A stretch of DNA of 64,000 bases from an uncultured Gammaproteobacteria bacterium (GTDB taxonomy: Bacteria; Pseudomonadota; Gammaproteobacteria; Eutrophobiales; Eutrophobiaceae). The stretch lies in the NCBI GenBank assembly GCA_943788815.1, contig CALSRS010000001.1, forward strand, positions 744,001-808,000, given 5' to 3'. Below the pieces are notes generated by a model, which made no database searches, was not told the DNA's origin, and worked only from the letters and a program-made list of their open reading frames with translations. A program made the translations under genes and the position numbers. Positions 8,290 to 17,429 of this stretch are shown piece after piece (the first letter of the stretch is position 1; every line of letters starts with the position of its first letter).

Positions 8290-9540
8290 ATGAACACTGA
8301 AGCTCTTAAACCAGAAACACTAATACAGGAATCCGAAGATGACTTCCGGGTTCATTCCAGTATTTACACAGATCCAGATATCTTCAATCTGGAAATGCAA
8401 GAGTTGTTTGAATCTGGTTGGTGTTATGTCGCCCATGAAAGCGAAATACCCAATGCCGGAGATTTTCGAACCTCCGCAGTGGGTCGTGTTCCAGTCATAG
8501 TCAGCCGTGGTGATGATGCTAAAGTATATGTCAATGTCAATGCCTGCCGGCACCGTGGTACCGTGGTATGCAGGGAAGAAAGAGGAAATACCCGATTCTT
8601 TGTCTGCCCGTATCACGGCTGGTCTTACAAGCGAGACGGCACATTAAATAATATTACGGATCGAGATAATTTCCCTAAAGACTGGGGTAAAGATATTAAG
8701 GGTTTAGTTTCTGCCGATCATGTTACCAATTACCGCGGCATGATATTCGCCAGCTTTAATCCAGATGTAAAAAGTTTTGAATCCCATATGGGCCCGTTGA
8801 AAAAATATGTGGATTTCTGGTTTGACCATGCCCTGGATGGCCATGTACGTGTCCTTAAGCCCTGGCGTGCCCTTTATCAGGGAAACTGGAAATTCCAGCT
8901 AGAAAATTCCACCGATGGCTGGCATGCACGTTATGTTCATGTGTCGGCATTAAAGACTCTCACAGAATTTGGTGAGTATAACCCCAATGTGGGTTGGCCT
9001 GGCTGTACCAGAGCTTTTGCCGGCGGTCATGGGATACTAGAAAGGCCGCGAGGTGACATACCACCTGAACTGAAATCTACTTTTGATAATTTTCAACAGG
9101 ACTTGAAAGATAAATACGGTGATGAATATGCGGAAGAAATGTTTTTCCGCCGCCATATCACCATCTTTCCTAATATCCAGCTTATGGAATTCAAACTTCG
9201 AATTATTCAACCAGTTGCCGTAGATAAAACTATAATCTATGAATTCCCTATTGAATTGATAGGCACATCCGATGAAGTCAATACGGCAATTCGAACCCGA
9301 TTATTTAAAGAAGTCTCCATTTCTTCTGGTTCTCCGGTGTCAGGAATGGTCAATGCAGACGATGTAGAAATCTACGCCAGGACACAAACAGGCCTCTCCA
9401 GTGGGCATATGGCCTGGTTACGCTTCGGTCGAGGTATCCATCGCGAAAAATCAGAACGAGACTATGAATGGAGTGGTCAAGACATGGACGAACTACCCCA
9501 ACGTTCCTTGTACCGTGAATGGTTAAAGCAAATGACATGA
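8290..9540 (+). CDS. aromatic-ring-hydroxylating dioxygenase, alpha (Rieske) subunit
   Basis: A 416-residue oxygenase component. The Rieske [2Fe-2S] ligands are present as CRHRG and, 17 residues on, CPYHGWSY (Cys-X-His ... Cys-X2-His). The mononuclear iron site is NSTDGWHARYVH, with the two histidines of the D-x2-H-x4-H pattern. Length and the accompanying small subunit put it with two-subunit aromatic-acid dioxygenases of the benzoate/terephthalate type. ATG 8290 was chosen over the TTG at 8287. No ferredoxin or reductase gene is in the window, so electrons must come from a component encoded elsewhere. A substrate that ends as protocatechuate is inferred from neighbours only. Confidence 0.9.
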   Translation: MNTEALKPETLIQESEDDFRVHSSIYTDPDIFNLEMQELFESGWCYVAHESEIPNAGDFRTSAVGRVPVIVSRGDDAKVYVNVNACRHRGTVVCREERGNTRFFVCPYHGWSYKRDGTLNNITDRDNFPKDWGKDIKGLVSADHVTNYRGMIFASFNPDVKSFESHMGPLKKYVDFWFDHALDGHVRVLKPWRALYQGNWKFQLENSTDGWHARYVHVSALKTLTEFGEYNPNVGWPGCTRAFAGGHGILERPRGDIPPELKSTFDNFQQDLKDKYGDEYAEEMFFRRHITIFPNIQLMEFKLRIIQPVAVDKTIIYEFPIELIGTSDEVNTAIRTRLFKEVSISSGSPVSGMVNADDVEIYARTQTGLSSGHMAWLRFGRGIHREKSERDYEWSGQDMDELPQRSLYREWLKQMT

Positions 9541-10049
9541 CGATACTCCCCCTATTATCTCGACATGAAGCGGAAGATTTTTTATACAAGGAATCCAGGC
9601 TAATCGATGAAGACCAGCTTGAAGATTGGTTAAAGCTATTCACTACCGATGGGATATACTGGGTGCCTAGTGATGAATCTTCTGATCCAGACATAGAAAC
9701 TTCTATCATTTTTGATGATAGTCGACAGCGGGAAAAAAGAATCTATCAACTCAGAAACAAACACCTGGCCCAGGACCCACCTTCACGTACCATTCATTTT
9801 ATTAGTAATGTTGAAGTTGAAGAGACTGAAATACCAACGGAAGTGATTGTTCGCTGTAACGCATTGATAAGCGAGATGCGTCCGGGTGACCATCAATTTA
9901 TACAGCAAGGCCTCTCCAGCCCACGTACCTTCTCCTGCCGGTGCTTATACCGCCTGCATCAAGATGAGGATGAATGGAAAATTGCCATTAAACAGGTCAA
10001 TCTGATTGACCGCGACCTACCGCTGGAAAATATCACCTTCATACTGTAG
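9537..10049 (+). CDS. aromatic-ring-hydroxylating dioxygenase, beta subunit
   Basis: A 170-residue SnoaL/NTF2-like small subunit. It shows the usual pattern: EAEDFLYKESRLIDEDQLEDW, then LFTTDGIYWVPSD, and a C-terminal IAIKQVNLIDRDLP that resembles the K-x-V-x-L-x-N/D ending of this family. The start at 9537 overlaps the alpha-subunit stop (ATGA), the normal arrangement for tightly coupled subunits; a longer in-frame start at 9519 is unlikely. Beta subunits have structural and sometimes specificity roles in the hexameric oxygenase. Confidence 0.9.
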   Translation: MTILPLLSRHEAEDFLYKESRLIDEDQLEDWLKLFTTDGIYWVPSDESSDPDIETSIIFDDSRQREKRIYQLRNKHLAQDPPSRTIHFISNVEVEETEIPTEVIVRCNALISEMRPGDHQFIQQGLSSPRTFSCRCLYRLHQDEDEWKIAIKQVNLIDRDLPLENITFIL

Positions 10050-10218
10050 TTGTGTAATCAATACAGCAAGAAACATGGGTTGATTTATGATCAATAATTG
10101 ACCCGGAAAGTGAAGAAATTATCTTTCGTTTCGCTAAAAAATCTTTATTTATCGAAACTATATATTTAATTCACTCGAACTATCCAGAGTGAAGTTTTAA
10201 ATACAAGAGGAGATTCAT

Positions 10219-10605
10219 ATGAACGAACTTACCAGTGGAGTCAGCTGGATCGCTGTCGTAGTCAGTTTCATACTCTCTTTTTTGCTGGGGTGGGTATGGT
10301 ATAGCCCAGGGGTATTTGGTAAAAAGTGGGCGGAAGGTGTTGGGGTTTCATTGGTTGACGGTAGTAAAATGCCTGTATTAGCCATGGTATTACAAGCATT
10401 GGGGACATTTTGTCTCGCCTGGCTGGTGGGTATAACCGCCGCACACGATGCATTGCTAACAATAATTCTGGTTTTTGTAACAATTATATTGTTGATTATG
10501 AGTAATGGTAAATATGCGCAGAAAAGTAATGTGGCAGTTGTGATTGAAGGCGCCTATATTCTTGTGATGGGAATTATTATGATTATTTGCCAGGGGATAT
10601 TTTAA
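10219..10605 (+). CDS. DUF1761 family membrane protein
   Basis: A 128-residue integral membrane protein with four predicted helices. The family signature FLLGWVWYSPGVFGKKW lies at residues 20-36. Function of the family is unknown. A strong AGGAG ribosome-binding site lies 8 bp before the ATG. It follows the dioxygenase beta gene after 169 bp with no obvious terminator between, so co-transcription is possible but not shown. Confidence 0.8.
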   Translation: MNELTSGVSWIAVVVSFILSFLLGWVWYSPGVFGKKWAEGVGVSLVDGSKMPVLAMVLQALGTFCLAWLVGITAAHDALLTIILVFVTIILLIMSNGKYAQKSNVAVVIEGAYILVMGIIMIICQGIF

Positions 10606-10655
10606 GTATTCATAAAACCAATGATGATCAAAACTATTTATTCAGTGAGGACAAA

Positions 10656-11154
10656 ATGATTAAAAAACTCGCTATTCTTTTTTTCAACTCTACCATTTTT
10701 TTTCTTATTCAATGTGCAAGCACTTGATATAGGCGAAATTGCGCCTAACTGGCAGTTAAAAAATGGATATGACGAAGACATTAATTTTTATCAGGACTCA
10801 GACAACAAGGTTGCTGTATTGATTTACTGGGCAAGCTGGTGCCCGTATTGCGCCAGTTTAATGCCGCATCTACAAAAAGTAGCTGATGAATACAAAGGTA
10901 ATGATGATGTGGTGTTTTATGCAATGAATATTAATGAAACCAGCGATCCCAAACAACATATGCAGGATAAACGCTATAGCTTTGGCCTCATTATGGATGC
11001 AGATCCCACCATGGATGATTATGGTGTCCGTGGCACACCCAATGTGTTCGTTATCGACAAACACAACAAGGTAGTATTTCGCCGAATTCCAGATACGCCT
11101 GATGTTGATGTTAAAAATGCCATGCATGATGCCATTGCAGCAGCATTAAAATAA
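10656..11154 (+). CDS. exported TlpA-like thioredoxin-fold protein, frameshifted in the signal peptide
   Basis: The mature domain is intact: DIGEIAPNWQLKNG, redox motif WASWCPYCASLMPHL, and the cis-Pro segment VRGTPNVFVID, so it is a periplasmic TlpA/ResA-like thiol-disulfide protein. ATG 10656, preceded by AGTGAGG, opens a signal peptide (MIKKLAILFF) whose frame hits TGA soon after. The in-frame continuation upstream of the mature domain reads IFFLFNVQALD, so removal of one base (or addition of two) in either T7 (10678-10684) or T8 (10696-10703) joins them. A shorter GTG start at 10714 would give a cytosolic form. Sequencing error, mutation or slippage could each explain the break. Confidence 0.75.
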
Positions 11155-11172
11155 TTTTAAGCCATATCACAG

Positions 11173-11496
11173 GTGTCCGATTTTACTGAATACCTCAAGG
11201 AGGTATTTCAAGCTCTGGGGGTAGTCACAGTCCGTAAGATGTTTGGCGGGTATGGTATCTATCTGGATGGCTTAATGTTTGCACTGGTGGCCGATGATGA
11301 ACTCTATCTAAAAGTAGATAAAATCACTCTAAATCAATTTGAAGAAAAAAAACTATCACCGTTTGTCTACACTAAAAAAGGCAAGCCCATAAAAATGTCC
11401 TACTATCAGGCACCAGAAGAAATCTATGAGGATCCTGACGTAGCTAGTGTATGGGGAAAACTTGCGTTTGAAGCAGCATTACGAGGAAAAAAATAA
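11173..11496 (+). CDS. TfoX/Sxy N-terminal domain protein
   Basis: A 107-residue single-domain protein matching the TfoX N-terminal domain: VRKMFGGYGIYLDGLMFALV, then LYLKVDK, then a C-terminal YYQAPEEIYEDP. In Gammaproteobacteria full TfoX acts with CRP on competence genes; single-domain copies such as this are common and of unclear role. It begins at a GTG and lies 18 bp downstream of the thioredoxin-like gene, so the two are probably co-transcribed. Confidence 0.85.
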   Translation: MSDFTEYLKEVFQALGVVTVRKMFGGYGIYLDGLMFALVADDELYLKVDKITLNQFEEKKLSPFVYTKKGKPIKMSYYQAPEEIYEDPDVASVWGKLAFEAALRGKK

Positions 11497-11504
11497 GCCT
11501 GTAA

Positions 11505-12149
11505 TTATTGCAATTGCTTACCCAGGCTAGAACTAAACAAGAGAATCACTGGACTTTGTAATAACAATATCAAACCTCGAGAAAAAAGTTCTCCAGAATC
11601 CACTACGTTGAATGCCTCGTCGAGTTTATGCCCAACAAATTGTGAGATTTGAACTCCCACCCAGTGAGTAAAGACTCCCAGAAACAAGCAGGCAATAACA
11701 ATTTCCCATCCGGGCCAGTAACTAAATTCGGTCAGGCCAACTCCTTGAGCTAACCATGAAAAGATCAGGGCACTTGCAGCAATACCTTGTAAGGGCAAGA
11801 CCAATTCATGCCAGTTTCCCAGCACTGGAATTAATGGAAATAGCAGGCTGGTCATGAATATCAAATTAACAAGATAATCGATACGCAGATCATCCTGCAA
11901 TAATAGTATTGAAATTTCAGGGGCATTCTCGATGCCATAAATGACTGGATAAGCCAATAAAATAAAGACCATCATCATGGCCGCCTGAGCCAGGGGGATG
12001 GCAATATGCTCCCACTTCCATTGTAGCGCTGAGTGCTCTAACTTTTCGTATACACGAGCCTGTAATGGCAAAAATATCGTTATCAAGATGGCATAGACGG
12101 TCAGGGCTGTCAGGAATTTAACCGAGAAAAAGATAGTGCTAATAGACAT
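11505..12149 (-). CDS. unrecognised membrane protein
   Basis: A 214-residue protein with about six hydrophobic helices and no family I recognise. Notable features are the N-terminal helix FLTALTVYAILITIFLP, a soluble loop with NAPEISILLLQDDLRIDY, and the FVGHKLDEAFNVVDSGELF segment before the last helix. It converges on the TfoX gene, with 8 bp between the stop codons, and ends upstream of a pirin gene on the same strand (47 bp apart), so pirin and this gene may share a transcript. Confidence 0.65.
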   Translation of the reverse strand: MSISTIFFSVKFLTALTVYAILITIFLPLQARVYEKLEHSALQWKWEHIAIPLAQAAMMMVFILLAYPVIYGIENAPEISILLLQDDLRIDYLVNLIFMTSLLFPLIPVLGNWHELVLPLQGIAASALIFSWLAQGVGLTEFSYWPGWEIVIACLFLGVFTHWVGVQISQFVGHKLDEAFNVVDSGELFSRGLILLLQSPVILLFSSSLGKQLQ

Positions 12150-12196
12150 CTTCCCGTCTTTTCATCTATGTGTCCTATATTCTTAATGTAGGCTAC

Positions 12197-13081
12197 TTAA
12201 GATAACTGACCCATTTTGCCATTTTTATAATCATTTAATGCTTCATGGATTTCCAAAGTGGAATTCATGACAAAAGGGCCATAGCCGACTACAGGTTCAT
12301 CTAAGGGCTGACCGGACAATAGCAAGGCGACCGCGTCGGTGCTTGCTTGAAGCTGAATGGTATTTCCAGTGCGTTCAAATAATCCGACTTGCGCGCCATC
12401 GATTACATCACTGTCATTAACCGTGATCTGTCCCTTCAATACCACCAGTAAACGAGTAAAACCCTCGCTAACTTCAATTTCAACCGGTTTATTTTCCTTC
12501 AATTGCAAGCTCAATACGTTGACAGGGCTATATGTCATCGCAGGACCTTTTACGTCTCGATATTCGCCCGCAATCACTCTGACACTACAAGCACCGCCAT
12601 CGAGTTCTACTGAAGGAATATCTGAGGAAACAATGCCCTGATATCGAGGTGCAACCATTTTATCTTTTGCTGGCAAGTTTACCCATAACTGGACCATTTC
12701 AAACAGACCGCCTTTACTGGCAAAGTCCCTGCTGTGAAATTCCTCATGCACCAGACCCGACGCGGCCGTCATCCATTGAACATCTCCCGGCCCGATCTTC
12801 CCGCCCCCACCGGATGAGTCCCGATGTTCCACCTCGCCTGAATATACAATGGTCACCGTTTCAAAACCACGATGGGGGTGTGGTCCCACGCCTAACTTGG
12901 CTTCGGTGGGAGGAAACTCCCTTGGTCCCGCATAGTCTAACAACAAAAATGGACTGAGCTCCTGTCCCTGAACTTCATAAAAAAACAAGGTGCGAACCGG
13001 AAAACCGTCACCCACCCAGTGACTGTCCTGATTTCGAAGAATATTTTTAAGTTCAGCGACTACTGGTTTATTTTCTAACAT
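12197..13081 (-). CDS. pirin family protein
   Basis: A 294-residue bicupin. The N-terminal cupin carries the pirin metal-site pattern GVGPHPHRGFETVTIVYSG and the following VEHRDSSGGGGKIGPGDVQW; the C-terminal domain has QLWVNLP and PVVGYGPFVMNS. Pirins bind iron through three His and one Glu, and some have quercetinase activity or act as redox-sensitive cofactors. The biological role here is not indicated by neighbours. Confidence 0.93.
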   Translation of the reverse strand: MLENKPVVAELKNILRNQDSHWVGDGFPVRTLFFYEVQGQELSPFLLLDYAGPREFPPTEAKLGVGPHPHRGFETVTIVYSGEVEHRDSSGGGGKIGPGDVQWMTAASGLVHEEFHSRDFASKGGLFEMVQLWVNLPAKDKMVAPRYQGIVSSDIPSVELDGGACSVRVIAGEYRDVKGPAMTYSPVNVLSLQLKENKPVEIEVSEGFTRLLVVLKGQITVNDSDVIDGAQVGLFERTGNTIQLQASTDAVALLLSGQPLDEPVVGYGPFVMNSTLEIHEALNDYKNGKMGQLS

Positions 13082-13197
13082 AAATCAAAGCCTACCATTT
13101 GCCCGATAAAATCAATATATCAGTATTGCACGCTCTAAGCGTTGACATTCTTATGCCCATTGTAGACACTCATTTTTTTACGGGGAGGGTTTCGCAT

Positions 13198-15105
13198 ATG
13201 TTTAATTCGTACACGCGAATAAATTACACCAATATATTATTTAAAATCAGCTTCATCATCGCGCTATTTGGCAGTACTGTATCTGCCCAACAAGATTGTC
13301 CACTCCTTGACCAGTATATGGCCCCTTTCCAGACCCCTGTCAGTGATTGGCCAGATGCAATAGCAGGACCCGCACCTGGAGATGTAGAACAACGGCTAGT
13401 TGGTCCTACGGAATGTCGTATCGTCTCAGATAAAATTATTCACAATGCGAAAGGTATCCCTTACAGACAAGTTACCATCGCAATCAGTGGTACTGTCTTT
13501 GGATACGCCCCGCAACGGACCCTGTCTATACCCCCACTGGGTACAGGTGTCCCTGGCGAAGGGCGAGAAAACACTTTTGCCGATCATGCCTTTATCTGGC
13601 AAACACAGGGAACCATGGGACCTTTTATCCCCGGCATTGGTTATTTTAATTACAGTGATGAAACCCCGGCCAGTGTTGAGATATTAATCCCCCAGAATCG
13701 GCAAGACTGGAATGGCCATATGTGGGTGCTGGTCCATGGCGCAGGGCGATTCCCTCCTCTTCTTTTCCACCCCAGAAAAGATGGCGAATTTAACCGCTAC
13801 ACAGAAACCAGTGAATCCGCCGGTGCATTGATGGACATGGGTTTTGCCGTCGTTTGGACGCGCCGTGATGCTGCCATTACGGATGAAGCCTCGATGGCTG
13901 TGGCCAATACCGTTGTGCTTGATGATGGGACTGAACTAGGCGGTCCTGGAAAATTAGGCATGGGATTTAACGATAATTTGGGTGTGATTCGTGATTATAC
14001 CGTGATCAGCCGCAACTATATTGAACAGCAACTTGGAAAGCGGCCAGATAAAGTTTTCTACCGGGGCCACTCTGCCGGTGGTGCCATGGGCCGAAGCTTT
14101 TTGCTAATCCGTGGCATGAATACCGATCATGACGGTGATCAACTTTTCCATGGTTTCTACCTGGATGACTCTGCCGGCGGCCGAGGTGCTACAGCGTATT
14201 TTTGGGAAGCTGAAGTCGTGGACGAGTTGGGTTCGTTTCGTTTAAACCCCAGCGACACAGATTACCTTGTGTTTGCAGGCGAACAGATGAAGTTCATGGC
14301 GCCTGTAATCGAAATCATTCACGGCGCCTATGCGGGTGGGAATACCTCAACAGTACCCCGCTTATTTGAACGTGTCCCTGCTACCTATTTTCAATACAAA
14401 CGAGAAAATGCCCGAATCAATATTGAAAAAGGATTGGGAGATCAATGGAAATCTTATGAAATTGCCGGTACTAGTCATTCTGATGCCTCTGCTGAAGCAT
14501 TTAAATATCCGGAACTGGCAAAAGACATGGTGGATATTGGGAGCGTTGCGATCAAACTGGAACAGACCCTGGTTGACTGGGTATTGCATGATAAAAAACC
14601 ACCTGAAACACGGGTGGATGCCAGAGATGTCTGGGACCTGGATCCAAAAGCCGGTCCAGCAATTCAATTACCTGAAACCGCCTGTCCAAGAGGCATATTT
14701 CGACCCTATATGAACAGGCCAGATGGCACCGCTGTCGGCTCCAGCCCAGCCCTGTTTATCCCTTACCTGACGTTTCCTGCACCACAGATCAATGAACGCC
14801 AGACCAGACCCGCCGGGTTCAATGATGAATGGCTGGAACCCCTGGACCGTTTTGGTTACCTAGTGGACATGACCGAAAGTAATCATCGGATGACACGACC
14901 GTCCATAGAACAAGCCTGGCATATTAGATACCGTGAAGGAGAAACGACCGGGATATTAAAACCCTATGAACGCCTGACACGAGAGCGCTACGCCGCATGT
15001 GTTACTGGAGTTGTAAATGATCTCTATGCAGAAGGCTTATTACTCAAAGAAGCCAGAGACTGGTATATAGACAAGGCAAAGACGGACGAGATTGGGGTTG
15101 AATAA
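13198..15105 (+). CDS. secreted alpha/beta-hydrolase
   Basis: From ATG 13198 the product is 635 residues with a clear signal peptide (ISFIIALFGSTVSAQ). That start follows GGGGAGGG at 13182-13189; the frame is open to 13099 but that start is poorer. The nucleophile elbow GHSAGGAMG lies near residue 290 and the VWVLVHGAGR-like strand upstream gives an oxyanion-hole HG. A late SHSDASAEAF segment may hold the catalytic His. The protein resembles large exported alpha/beta-hydrolase-domain proteins annotated in marine Proteobacteria. The substrate is unknown; ester cleavage in the periplasm or outside the cell is likely. Confidence 0.8.
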   Translation: MFNSYTRINYTNILFKISFIIALFGSTVSAQQDCPLLDQYMAPFQTPVSDWPDAIAGPAPGDVEQRLVGPTECRIVSDKIIHNAKGIPYRQVTIAISGTVFGYAPQRTLSIPPLGTGVPGEGRENTFADHAFIWQTQGTMGPFIPGIGYFNYSDETPASVEILIPQNRQDWNGHMWVLVHGAGRFPPLLFHPRKDGEFNRYTETSESAGALMDMGFAVVWTRRDAAITDEASMAVANTVVLDDGTELGGPGKLGMGFNDNLGVIRDYTVISRNYIEQQLGKRPDKVFYRGHSAGGAMGRSFLLIRGMNTDHDGDQLFHGFYLDDSAGGRGATAYFWEAEVVDELGSFRLNPSDTDYLVFAGEQMKFMAPVIEIIHGAYAGGNTSTVPRLFERVPATYFQYKRENARINIEKGLGDQWKSYEIAGTSHSDASAEAFKYPELAKDMVDIGSVAIKLEQTLVDWVLHDKKPPETRVDARDVWDLDPKAGPAIQLPETACPRGIFRPYMNRPDGTAVGSSPALFIPYLTFPAPQINERQTRPAGFNDEWLEPLDRFGYLVDMTESNHRMTRPSIEQAWHIRYREGETTGILKPYERLTRERYAACVTGVVNDLYAEGLLLKEARDWYIDKAKTDEIGVE

Positions 15106-15243
15106 AAGGGAGGCGTTAGGTGTGAGGAGATATCTACTTAACGATATTAAGATTTAATACCTCACTACTTTCTCCTTACCCATCACCTGTTGTTCACTTA
15201 TGCTTCGAAAAAGAATTTCTCTTTGCCAAATGCCGGTTTCAGG

Positions 15244-15349
15244 TCATGCAGCCAAATTGCCTTGTCATCATATTTAGAAAAATGGCTGCCGCACCCAATC
15301 GGGAATTCGTCCCTGTATCTTTCGACAAACCAAGACCTTTCATATAATA
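15244..15349 (-). pseudogene. possible remnant of a 3-hydroxyisobutyrate-dehydrogenase-like gene
   Basis: Just downstream of the hemerythrin gene, the minus strand reads MKGLGLSKDTGTNSRLGAAA, which resembles the C-terminal domain pattern of beta-hydroxyacid dehydrogenases (K-D-L-x-L-A ... P-L-G-A-x-A). About 34 codons remain before TGA, with no Rossmann domain and no start. The similarity is short and could be chance. Confidence 0.3.
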
Positions 15350-15898
15350 CTAACCTTCATCCACAAGCTGCCCAAATACCGATTTATACTCATCAGATGC
15401 TGGCCCATCAAAAATAGGGTCATTAACCTGTTTAAGGCTATTACTGATCTTGTCCCATGACGCCTGAGTCATCTTGTCATTGATCATAGGAAACACCTTT
15501 GCTTCCTCGGTGTTCATATGATCTCTCAATGAACTCGTATAGATTTCAGCCAGGTTTTGAATCCTGTCTTTTTCAACGATATGGTCATTTACCACCGCGT
15601 CCAGTTCATCAAGTAATGCCTTAGACACATCATAGATTTTCTTATGTTCGGCTTTTAGTTTTTCAATCTCATTCATATCAACATCCGGCATCATTTCAAG
15701 CTCTTCGAAAATGATATCTTCGTAAGGATGATGAAAAATATCCGGATAATTCGTCATGTATTTCATGATTAAATAAAGTTCGAAATAACCTTCATCACTG
15801 CCTTTCTTCTGATTCGCCAGCAATGTCTCCATCAGGTTTAAGAGTTTTGCATAATTTATGTGATCGGCATGTAACCTGTCCATTATGGGCATTTTCAT
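15350..15898 (-). CDS. hemerythrin-domain protein
   Basis: A 182-residue four-helix protein from ATG 15898, which follows AGAGGTG; the longer frame to 15943 is not favoured. Putative di-iron ligands are seen in LHADHINY, FHHPYEDIIFEEL, AEHKKIYD and LRDHMNTEEAKVFP, matching the H...H-x3-E...H...H-x4-E/D layout. Such proteins bind O2 or sense or scavenge NO and iron in the cytoplasm. A near-consensus FNR/ANR box with a well-spaced -10 lies upstream, implying induction under low oxygen. Confidence 0.88.
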   Translation of the reverse strand: MKMPIMDRLHADHINYAKLLNLMETLLANQKKGSDEGYFELYLIMKYMTNYPDIFHHPYEDIIFEELEMMPDVDMNEIEKLKAEHKKIYDVSKALLDELDAVVNDHIVEKDRIQNLAEIYTSSLRDHMNTEEAKVFPMINDKMTQASWDKISNSLKQVNDPIFDGPASDEYKSVFGQLVDEG

Positions 15899-15924
15899 AT
15901 TGACACCTCTATATTTACAGAGAC

Positions 15925-15966
15925 ATCCTATGTAAATTGACACACTACATTAATGATCTGGATCAA
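15925..15966 (-). promoter_or_regulatory. FNR/ANR-type box and -10 element of the hemerythrin gene
   Basis: On the minus strand TTGATCCAGATCAT (15953-15966) matches TTGAT-N4-ATCAA at nine of ten positions. It is followed after 22 bp by TAGGAT at 15925-15930. If the box is centred at -41.5, this hexamer falls at -12 to -7, the layout of a class II FNR-activated promoter. The predicted transcript would start about 20 bp before the hemerythrin ATG. The box is also about 130 bp upstream of the divergent Nramp gene. Confidence 0.65.
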
Positions 15967-16094
15967 GTATTGTATCTTTCCAATACTATCGAGTGTTTCT
16001 GAATATTGACTCCACGATATCTATATTTAATTTCGGATACTGTGCAGTATGATATCCTACGTATTCTTCATCTGTGCATTCGAATGATTTAATA

Positions 16095-17360
16095 ATGAAT
16101 AAGTTAAGACAGTTTTTCATCGTTATCAGCCCGGGCATGCTTACCGCTGCGACTGGCGTTGGTGCAGGAGACCTGGCTACTGGTAGTTTTGCGGGCAGTA
16201 TTCTGGGGACTGCCATATTATGGGCCGTTATCGTTGGGGCATTTCTCAAATATGTAGTGACTGAGGGTATTGCTCGCTGGCAGCTTGCAACAGGATCAAC
16301 CTTACTTGAAGGATTGACCATCCATTTTGGAAAAATAATAGCGTTAATTTTTCTGCCCTATCTATTAATGTTCACTTACTTTATCGGGACTGCAATGATG
16401 AGCGCTAACGGTGTGACCTTACATGCCATGTTTCCGATATTTGATGATGCTGTCACAGGAAAAATATTTTTTGGTATTTTAATCAGCATTGTTGGGTTTG
16501 GCCTCGTCTACAAGGGTGGATATGAATTGTTTGAAAAGATCACCCATGTTTGTATTGCTATCATGTTTATCTGTGTCATTTTAACCGCAGCACTGATGTG
16601 GCCAGGAACAGAATTAGTATTCAAGGGCTTATTCATACCGACCATTCCAGACATGACAGGAGAGGGGCTGACCTGGACCATTGCACTAATTGGCGGTGTC
16701 GGTGGGACAGTGACCGTTTTGAGTTATGGTTACTGGATACGAGAAGAAGGTCGTACCACTAGTGATGATCTTCCCACCTGTCAAATAGACCTTGCTGTCG
16801 GCTATTTTATGACGGCCCTGTTTGGTATTTCAATGGTCATTATAGGCAGTAATGTCACCATTCAAGGCGGTGGTGCAGGTCTACTGATCAATCTTTCAAA
16901 TCAATTGGGCCAGGAAATCGGTCCAGCAGGGAAATGGCTGTTTTTGATTGGCGCCTTTGGCGCGGTGTTCAGTAGCCTACTCGGTGTCTGGCAATCCATA
17001 CCCTACATTTTTACTGACACCTGGTTAATGGCCACCATGCCAGCTTCTGACATTGCTGAACGTGACCATACGTTCAAGGTTGATACAACATCACCTATCT
17101 ATCGAAGATACCTTATGATTATTGCCTTTGTCCCGATGCTGGGACTATTCACCAGTTTTCAACAAGCCCAGAAGTTATATGCTGTAACCGGTGCATTCTT
17201 TTTTCCATTGCTGGCGATTGGTTTGTTGTTACTCAATGGACGAGCAAAATGGATAGGCGAAAAATTCAAATATGGTCCTGGCGCTATCATTAGCCTGATA
17301 GCCGTCCTGCTATTTTTTGCCTGGGCAGGCATTACCAATATCATCAAGCTACTTTCCTAA
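16095..17360 (+). CDS. Nramp-family transporter with atypical metal site
   Basis: About 421 residues with eleven or so helices and the Nramp layout. In TM1 the usual DPGN metal-binding motif is replaced by GAGDLATG (within PGMLTAATGVGAGDLATG), and in TM6 the MPH ligand motif is absent (IGGVGGTVTVLSYGYW). Classical Nramps move Mn or Fe using those residues, so the substrate here is probably different. ATG 16095 is chosen; a GTG at 16074 extends the frame by seven codons, and neither has a clear ribosome-binding site. It is divergent from the hemerythrin gene, with an FNR-type box in the shared region. Confidence 0.85.
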   Translation: MNKLRQFFIVISPGMLTAATGVGAGDLATGSFAGSILGTAILWAVIVGAFLKYVVTEGIARWQLATGSTLLEGLTIHFGKIIALIFLPYLLMFTYFIGTAMMSANGVTLHAMFPIFDDAVTGKIFFGILISIVGFGLVYKGGYELFEKITHVCIAIMFICVILTAALMWPGTELVFKGLFIPTIPDMTGEGLTWTIALIGGVGGTVTVLSYGYWIREEGRTTSDDLPTCQIDLAVGYFMTALFGISMVIIGSNVTIQGGGAGLLINLSNQLGQEIGPAGKWLFLIGAFGAVFSSLLGVWQSIPYIFTDTWLMATMPASDIAERDHTFKVDTTSPIYRRYLMIIAFVPMLGLFTSFQQAQKLYAVTGAFFFPLLAIGLLLLNGRAKWIGEKFKYGPGAIISLIAVLLFFAWAGITNIIKLLS

Positions 17361-17429
17361 TCTACAACATCAGTAGTATTTGTTATTTCGAATAGCGATG
17401 GTTGTATGCTCAAGCGCTGGTTAGATTGC

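Noticed and set aside
12357-12957. Plus-strand ORFs inside the pirin gene
   Set aside because: Shadows of a well-conserved gene on the other strand.
13099-13197. N-terminal extension of the alpha/beta-hydrolase from ATG 13099
   Set aside because: The ATG at 13198 has a strong GGGGAGGG ribosome-binding site and gives a proper signal peptide; the extension does not.
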